Assembly (NCBI RefSeq): GCF_003236335.1
Contig: NZ_POUB01000009.1
Location: 1-64,000, forward strand
DNA length: 64,000 bases
From: Micromonospora deserti
GTDB lineage: Bacteria; Actinomycetota; Actinomycetes; Mycobacteriales; Micromonosporaceae
Direction of reading: 5' to 3'
The translations under genes and the position numbers were made by a program. This document shows, in pieces, positions 59,852-64,000 of the stretch. The notes beneath the pieces were generated by a model that had not been told where the DNA came from, did not search any database, and was given only the letters and a program-made list of their open reading frames with translations. Position 1 is the first letter of the stretch, and every line of letters begins with the position of its first letter.

Positions 59852-60786
59852 GTCGGGGAAACCATCCGGGCGAGCCGGCGGCCCACCGGCGCCGCCGCCG
59901 CGACCGCCAGCCCGAGCAGCCCGGCGCCGGCGCGCGCGGTCAGCGCGCCCTGCAACGCGGGCAGCCCGGTGATCCCGGCGCCGACGGCGGCCCGCACCCG
60001 CCCGGCGGACGGCTCGGCCACCACCCGGGCCTGGGCCGCCCCGTAGCGGGCGGCGTACCACCCGGCCAACGCCACCGGCAGGGCGCCGGCGACGGTGTTC
60101 CGGCGGCGGGCGGCGACGGGCAGGTCCACGGCGTCGCCCCCGATGGTGCGGGACCCGGCGGCGCAGCGCCGGCCGGTGCGAGCCCGGGCGGTGGCGGCGC
60201 TGGCCGCGACCAGGGCGGTGCCGGCGAGGGTACCCAGCGGCAGCGCCGGGTCGGCGCCGGTGACCTCGCGGCGGGAGAGCGCGGTGACCGTCCACGTGTG
60301 CGCGGCCACGGTGAGCGCCGCCGGCAGCGCCCGCAGCACCCGCCCGCCGGCCGCGCCGAGCAGCACGTCCAGGCCACGGCAGGCGGCCATCACGGCCGGC
60401 CCGGCGGCGGTGTTCTTCGCCGCCAGGTCGTAGCCCCAGACGGCGGCGGCGAGCGGGACGGCGACGGCCGCGGCCCGCCGGCCCCCGGCGGCGGCGGCCA
60501 GCCCGACCCCGGCGGCGGTAAGCCCGGCGGCGAGACCGAGCGCGGTGCCGGGGCGGACCCGGCCGCTCGGAATCGGCCGCTCCGGGCGTTCGACGGCGTC
60601 CAGCCCGCGGTCGGCCCAGTCGTTGGCCGCCATGCCGGCCCAGTAGAGCAACACCGACGCGCCGGCCAGGGCGGGGGTACGCCGGTCGAGCACCCCGGCC
60701 GCCGCCGCCCCGGCGACGACGTCCCCCGGCACCGAGAGGGCGGCCGGCGCCCGGACCAGTTCGGCGAGATCAGCCGCGGTCGGCAT
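59848..60786 (-). CDS. eboC: UbiA-type prenyltransferase (EboC/SCO3242-like)
   Basis: A 312-residue integral membrane protein with about eight hydrophobic helices. The first prenyl-diphosphate motif is NDWADRGLDAVERPERPIPSG (N55-D56, D59, D63), and CRGLDVLLGA serves as the second region. ATG 60786 lies 17 nt inside the end of the cyclase gene. It should transfer a prenyl chain to a polar acceptor in the membrane; the acceptor is probably the cyclitol made by the upstream enzyme. The ebo assignment rests on operon partners. Confidence 0.88.
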   Translation of the reverse strand: MPTAADLAELVRAPAALSVPGDVVAGAAAAGVLDRRTPALAGASVLLYWAGMAANDWADRGLDAVERPERPIPSGRVRPGTALGLAAGLTAAGVGLAAAAGGRRAAAVAVPLAAAVWGYDLAAKNTAAGPAVMAACRGLDVLLGAAGGRVLRALPAALTVAAHTWTVTALSRREVTGADPALPLGTLAGTALVAASAATARARTGRRCAAGSRTIGGDAVDLPVAARRRNTVAGALPVALAGWYAARYGAAQARVVAEPSAGRVRAAVGAGITGLPALQGALTARAGAGLLGLAVAAAAPVGRRLARMVSPT

Positions 60787-61930
60787 GGCCACCTCCCGAG
60801 TGCAGCCGGCGGGTGAACTCGCGCAGCCGCTGCCACTGCTCGGCCAGCGAGTGGGTGGGCGCGCCGAGCGGGTCCTTGAAGAAGAAGGCCAGGTCGGCCA
60901 GCGGGCCGGCCAGTCCGGCGGCGTGCGCGGCGGCGGTGAGCCGGGCCAGGTCGAGCACCAGCGGCGCGGCCAGCGCCGAGTCGCAGCCGTGCCAGGTGAA
61001 CTCCATCCGCATCCTGGTGCCCAGGAAGCCGGCGAAGGTGACCAGGTCCCACGCGGTCTTGAAGTCGCCGAGCTCCTCGACGTACTCGATCCGGGTGCCG
61101 CCCTGCGGCTCGTAGCCGAGGGTCTCGCCGAGCACCCGTTGCTTGCTCTCGACCTTCGCCGCGTTCGCGGCCGGGTCGGCGAGGGTGGCGCCGTCACCGC
61201 CGCCGAGCAGGTTGACCCCGGACCAGGAGCGCACCGCCAGGTGGCGCATCGCGAACATCGGGGCGAGCACCGACTTGACCAGGGTCTCCCCGGTCTTGCC
61301 GTCGTGCCCGGCGTACGGCAGGCCGCGCTCGGCGGCCAACGCGCCCAGCGCCGGCAGCCGCAATCCGGTTGACGGGGTGAAGTCGACGTACGGGCAGCCC
61401 GCCGTCACCGCGGCGTACGCGTAGAGCGAGCTGGGCGGCAGCACCTCGTCCGGCCCGGCGAGCGCGGCGTGCAGCGCGGCCGGATCGGCGTGGGCCGGGT
61501 GTGGCCGGGCGGCCGGCTCCGTGGCCGAGACGTTGACCACCACCACCCGGTCCAGGCCGTGGCGGTGCCGGAAGTCGGAGAGGTCGCGGACGATGGCGGC
61601 GGCCCGGTCGGCCTGGGTGCCGGCGGTGGGGGCCGGACGCAGCTCGTGTTCCACCGCGGCCAGCTCCTCGGGGAGGGCGGCGACCAGCCGGCCGGGCAGC
61701 ACCCCGGCGGCGGCCAGCGCCTCGGCGCGCTTGGCCAGTGGCGTGCTGACCACGTCGTGCCCGCCGAAGACCAGATCGGTGAAGGCTGGCAGGGCGGGAC
61801 CGCGCAGCTCCGGCAGTTCGGTGACGCAGCCGGTCGGCCCGGCCAGCCCGGCCCGGAGGGCGAGGGCCCCGACGATGCTGGTGGTCGCGACCGATCCGCG
61901 CGCCCCCACCAGCCAGACACCCGTGCGCAT
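60770..61930 (-). CDS. Inositol-3-phosphate synthase-like cyclase
   Basis: A 386-residue NAD-dependent sugar phosphate cyclase of the MIPS (Ino1) family. VWLVGARGSVATTSI is the dinucleotide-binding loop; VVVVNVSATEP, PYVDFTPSTGLRLPAL, GHDGKTGETLVKSVLAP with active-site lysines, NLLGGGDGATL and KVESKQRVLGE follow the bacterial MIPS order. ATG 61930 has GGAAGGAG 8 nt upstream. As first gene of the ebo-like operon it occupies the place of the usual EboD cyclase. It should turn a hexose phosphate into a cyclitol phosphate, perhaps myo-inositol-3-phosphate. Confidence 0.87.
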   Translation of the reverse strand: MRTGVWLVGARGSVATTSIVGALALRAGLAGPTGCVTELPELRGPALPAFTDLVFGGHDVVSTPLAKRAEALAAAGVLPGRLVAALPEELAAVEHELRPAPTAGTQADRAAAIVRDLSDFRHRHGLDRVVVVNVSATEPAARPHPAHADPAALHAALAGPDEVLPPSSLYAYAAVTAGCPYVDFTPSTGLRLPALGALAAERGLPYAGHDGKTGETLVKSVLAPMFAMRHLAVRSWSGVNLLGGGDGATLADPAANAAKVESKQRVLGETLGYEPQGGTRIEYVEELGDFKTAWDLVTFAGFLGTRMRMEFTWHGCDSALAAPLVLDLARLTAAAHAAGLAGPLADLAFFFKDPLGAPTHSLAEQWQRLREFTRRLHSGGGHADRG

Positions 61931-62520
61931 GGTCGCTCCTTCCCGATCACGACGACCGGCAGTGCATTGAATTACATGGATATCACAGGTTTGTTCGGAA
62001 AGATATGGATCTGTACGGATGGGCCCCGTCCGCCGCCCGCCCCGGGGTGGAGCACACCGGACGGCGTCGACGTCGGCGGCGCCGACGCCGGACCGGTCCC
62101 GGTGCGGGTGCGGACGGGGCTGGCAGGCAGGGTCGGTCGGCGTCTCGGCCCTGCCTCCCCCGCATCCGCCGGTCGGGACGGCAGCGCGCCCCGGCCGGAC
62201 GTCCTCAGACGCGCAGTACTCCGGGCCACCGGGGGTGGGCGGTGACGGTGGCGGGAGAGACGGACGGTGCCATGCGGGGGCCTCCTGATCGCCGGGTGTG
62301 TGGCGGTCCTCCGGTGCGGCCGGGGAATCCCGGTCCGGCCGCACCGGACGACCGTCCTGCTCGTGCGCCACCGGGCCGTTCGGGCCCGGCCGCACGCCCT
62401 CCGGGGACGACCTCGTACCCGCCGCGGGGCGCAACCGCGGCCGGTCCCTCGCCGGTCGGCCCGGAAAGCCGGTCGGGCGACGCCGGCCGGGAGGCCGGCA
62501 CCGCGGGGTGGATGGGACGT
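61931..62520. promoter_or_regulatory. Upstream region of the ebo-like operon: AT-rich promoter patch and a long hairpin
   Basis: 590 bp without a supported gene. The stretch about 61961-62017 is clearly AT-rich against its surroundings and lies 31-87 bp upstream of the cyclase ATG, so it is the likely promoter and operator zone. Further out, TCCGGTGCGGCCGG (62310-62323) and its complement (62335-62348) make a 14-bp stem with an 11-nt loop of unknown role. Confidence 0.5.
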
Positions 62521-62552
62521 CCGGCCCGGCCGGTGGGCACCGGCCGGGCCGG
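62521..62552 (-). terminator. Hairpin terminator after the Gfo/Idh/MocA gene
   Basis: A perfect 15-bp stem (left arm CCGGCCCGGCCGGTG) around a GG centre lies 4 bp beyond the minus-strand stop at 62557. Confidence 0.8.
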
Positions 62553-62556
62553 TGGC

Positions 62557-63801
62557 TCAGGCGGCGACCGTGGCCAGCGCCGGTTCCACCTCGGTCCAGG
62601 AGGAGCCGAGCTCCGCCGACCGGGTCACCGCGTCCAGCACGAGCTGGACCTGTAACGCGTCGGCGAAGGAGGGAGCCGGGTCGGCGCCGGTGGCGACCGC
62701 CTCGATGAAGTCCCGCATCTGGTGGGTGAAGGAGTGCTCGTAGCCGATGATGTGGCCGGGCGGCCACCAGGCGGACATGTACGGGTGCCCGCCCTCGGTC
62801 ACCAGGATCCGGGTGAAGCCCTGCTCGGCGGCGGGCCGCGTCGCGTCGTAGAACTCCAGTTCGTTGAGGCGTTCCAGGTCGAAGACCACCGAGCCGAGGG
62901 ACCCGTTGATCTCCACCCGGAGAGCGTTCTTGCGGCCGGTGGCGAACCGGCTCGCCTCGTACGTGGCCAGCGCGCCGCCGTCGAGCCGGGCCACGAAGAC
63001 GGCCGCGTCGTCGACGGTGACCGTCCCGGTGGCCGGCCCGTGGCCGCCGGCGGACCCGGTCCCGTCGGCCGGCTCGGCGCCGTCCACCGTGGCGGCCAGG
63101 CCACTCGACCCGGCCGGCAACGGCCGTTCCTTGACGAAGGTCTCGGTGACCGCGCTGACCCCGGTGATCAGCTGGCCGGTGACGTACTGGGTCAGGTCGA
63201 TGATGTGCGCGCCGATGTCGCCGAGCGCACCGGATCCCGCCCTGTCCTTCTGCAACCGCCAGACCAGGGGGAACTGTGGGTCCACGATCCAGTCCTGCAG
63301 GTACGTCGCCCGGACGTGCCGGATCACCCCGAGCCGCCCGTCGGCGACCAGTTGCCGCATCATCGTGGCCGCGGGCACCCGGCGGTAGTTGAACCCGCAC
63401 ATCGACCGCACCCCGGCGGCCTCGGCGGTGGCCGCCGCGGCGGCCATCGCCCGGGCCTCGGCGACCGTGTTGGCCAGCGGCTTCTCGCACAGTACGTGCT
63501 TGCCGGCGGCCAGCGCGGCGAGGGTGATCTCGGCATGGCTGTCGCCCGGCGTGCAGACATCGACCACGTCGATGTCGTCGCGGGTGACCAGCTCACGCCA
63601 GTCCGTGGTGTACGCGTCCCAGCCGAGCCGGTCGGCGGCGTCGGCCACCTTCCCGGCGTCCCGGCCGCAGATCAGCGCCATCCGGGCCCGCGCCGGCAGG
63701 TCGTACACCCGGTTCACGGTGCGCCACGCCTGCGAGTGCGCGGCGCCCATGAACGCGTAGCCGACCATGCCGACCCGCAGTTGTCTGTCTGTCGTGGACA
63801 A
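62557..63801 (-). CDS. Gfo/Idh/MocA family oxidoreductase
   Basis: A 414-residue NAD(P)-dependent sugar or cyclitol dehydrogenase. The Rossmann loop is VGMVGYAFMGAAHSQAW, with the signature CEKPLANTVAEA (catalytic Lys of EKP) and a C-terminal beta sheet with GDIGAHIIDLTQYVTG (D and H of the active site). The start is TTG 63801 with GGGGAG upstream. It lies 20 bp downstream of a sugar-binding protein gene, so it belongs to a sugar-uptake operon. Inositol-like or keto-sugar substrates are typical of this branch. Confidence 0.9.
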   Translation of the reverse strand: MSTTDRQLRVGMVGYAFMGAAHSQAWRTVNRVYDLPARARMALICGRDAGKVADAADRLGWDAYTTDWRELVTRDDIDVVDVCTPGDSHAEITLAALAAGKHVLCEKPLANTVAEARAMAAAAATAEAAGVRSMCGFNYRRVPAATMMRQLVADGRLGVIRHVRATYLQDWIVDPQFPLVWRLQKDRAGSGALGDIGAHIIDLTQYVTGQLITGVSAVTETFVKERPLPAGSSGLAATVDGAEPADGTGSAGGHGPATGTVTVDDAAVFVARLDGGALATYEASRFATGRKNALRVEINGSLGSVVFDLERLNELEFYDATRPAAEQGFTRILVTEGGHPYMSAWWPPGHIIGYEHSFTHQMRDFIEAVATGADPAPSFADALQVQLVLDAVTRSAELGSSWTEVEPALATVAA

Positions 63802-63821
63802 GGTGGGTCTCCCCCCGTGTG

Positions 63822-64000
63822 TCAGAACCCGAGCTTCAGGTAGTTGCTCGCGTTCTCCTTGGTGATCGTCTCCGAGGCGAGGATGATCTCCTTCGGCACC
63901 TGGAGTTCCACCAGATCGGACATGCCCCGGCCCTGGGCGATCAGCCGGGCCAGGGAGATCGCGGAGGAGGCCATCGACGGGCTGTACGTGACGGTGGCCT
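63822..64000 (-). CDS. Sugar ABC transporter substrate-binding protein, C-terminal part
   Basis: The last 58 residues of a gene that starts outside the window. It reads TYSPSMASSAISLARLIAQ, then LQVPKEIILASETITKEN and ends NYLKLGF. This is the closing part of RbsB/periplasmic-binding-protein-4 type sugar receptors. It is followed after 20 bp by the dehydrogenase gene. Confidence 0.8.
   Translation of the reverse strand, partial: ATVTYSPSMASSAISLARLIAQGRGMSDLVELQVPKEIILASETITKENASNYLKLGF

Noticed and set aside
60770-63490. Upstream extension of the inositol-phosphate-synthase-like frame to 906 codons
   Set aside because: The extension is Arg/Gly/Pro-rich, crosses the next gene's coding region and lacks an RBS. 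The family start is at 61930.

Overview
This is a high-GC window with GTG and TTG starts, ATGA/GTGA/TGATG gene junctions, AfsR/SARP, ROK, DeoR and Lrp regulators, TAT and lipoprotein export signals and an SCO3242-type prenyltransferase. Together these indicate a filamentous actinobacterium, most likely one of the Micromonosporaceae (Micromonospora or a close relative). The family placement is inference from gene content and style, not from a marker gene.

Region 1 (1-14.5 kb, minus strand) holds two giant secreted RHS/YD-repeat proteins in tandem, separated by 51 bp, with a large AfsR-like SARP/NB-ARC/TPR regulator upstream. The downstream RHS gene leaves the window still open. The upstream one carries a single-base frameshift near 7603 and ends in an unusual Cys-containing basic repeat region followed by Gly-rich hydrophobic segments.

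Region 2 (14.6-25.2 kb) is a patchwork of short, unrelated metabolic genes: MmcQ/YjbR, a leucine-type dehydrogenase with a DUF2000 protein and a divergent Lrp regulator, two GNATs, an SDR, a VOC protein, a haloalkane dehalogenase and a MerR-methyltransferase fusion. At least four apparent gene remnants lie between them (VOC, methyltransferase tail, PPOX tail, PIN tail). It looks like an accessory segment with high turnover.

Region 3 (25.2-33.5 kb) is a sugar-uptake and catabolism operon: binding protein, two permeases, class II ketose-bisphosphate aldolase, ADP-dependent-type sugar kinase and mannose-6-phosphate isomerase. A DeoR regulator is divergent, an aldo/keto reductase is convergent with the regulator, and a 15-bp palindrome stands upstream of the binding protein. 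No ATPase is present.

Region 4 (33.6-41 kb) has two tRNA genes (CAU anticodon; Asn-GUU), an M16-type peptidase-like protein with a C-terminal membrane anchor coupled to a TPR-like gene, an FAD amine-oxidase-like gene coupled to an MMPL exporter, and a YtxH-like protein.

Region 5 (41-53.7 kb) encodes extracellular sugar chemistry. Three large secreted mosaic proteins are built from ThuA, PQQ-type sugar dehydrogenase, DUF1080, PKD, CBM6 and ricin-B modules. They are accompanied by two TIM-barrel sugar isomerases and a ROK regulator. Two of the proteins share a 387-bp terminal segment that is identical base for base.

Region 6 (53.7-61.9 kb) is a tightly coupled eight-gene operon related to the ebo cluster (EboA, TatD/EboB, UbiA/EboC, EboE, EboF). 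Here the expected dehydroquinate-synthase-like EboD is absent; an inositol-phosphate-synthase-like enzyme opens the operon and a dedicated polyprenyl diphosphate synthase closes it. The gene set suggests a prenylated cyclitol that is exported or placed in the membrane. The right edge has a Gfo/Idh/MocA dehydrogenase and the tail of a sugar-binding protein.
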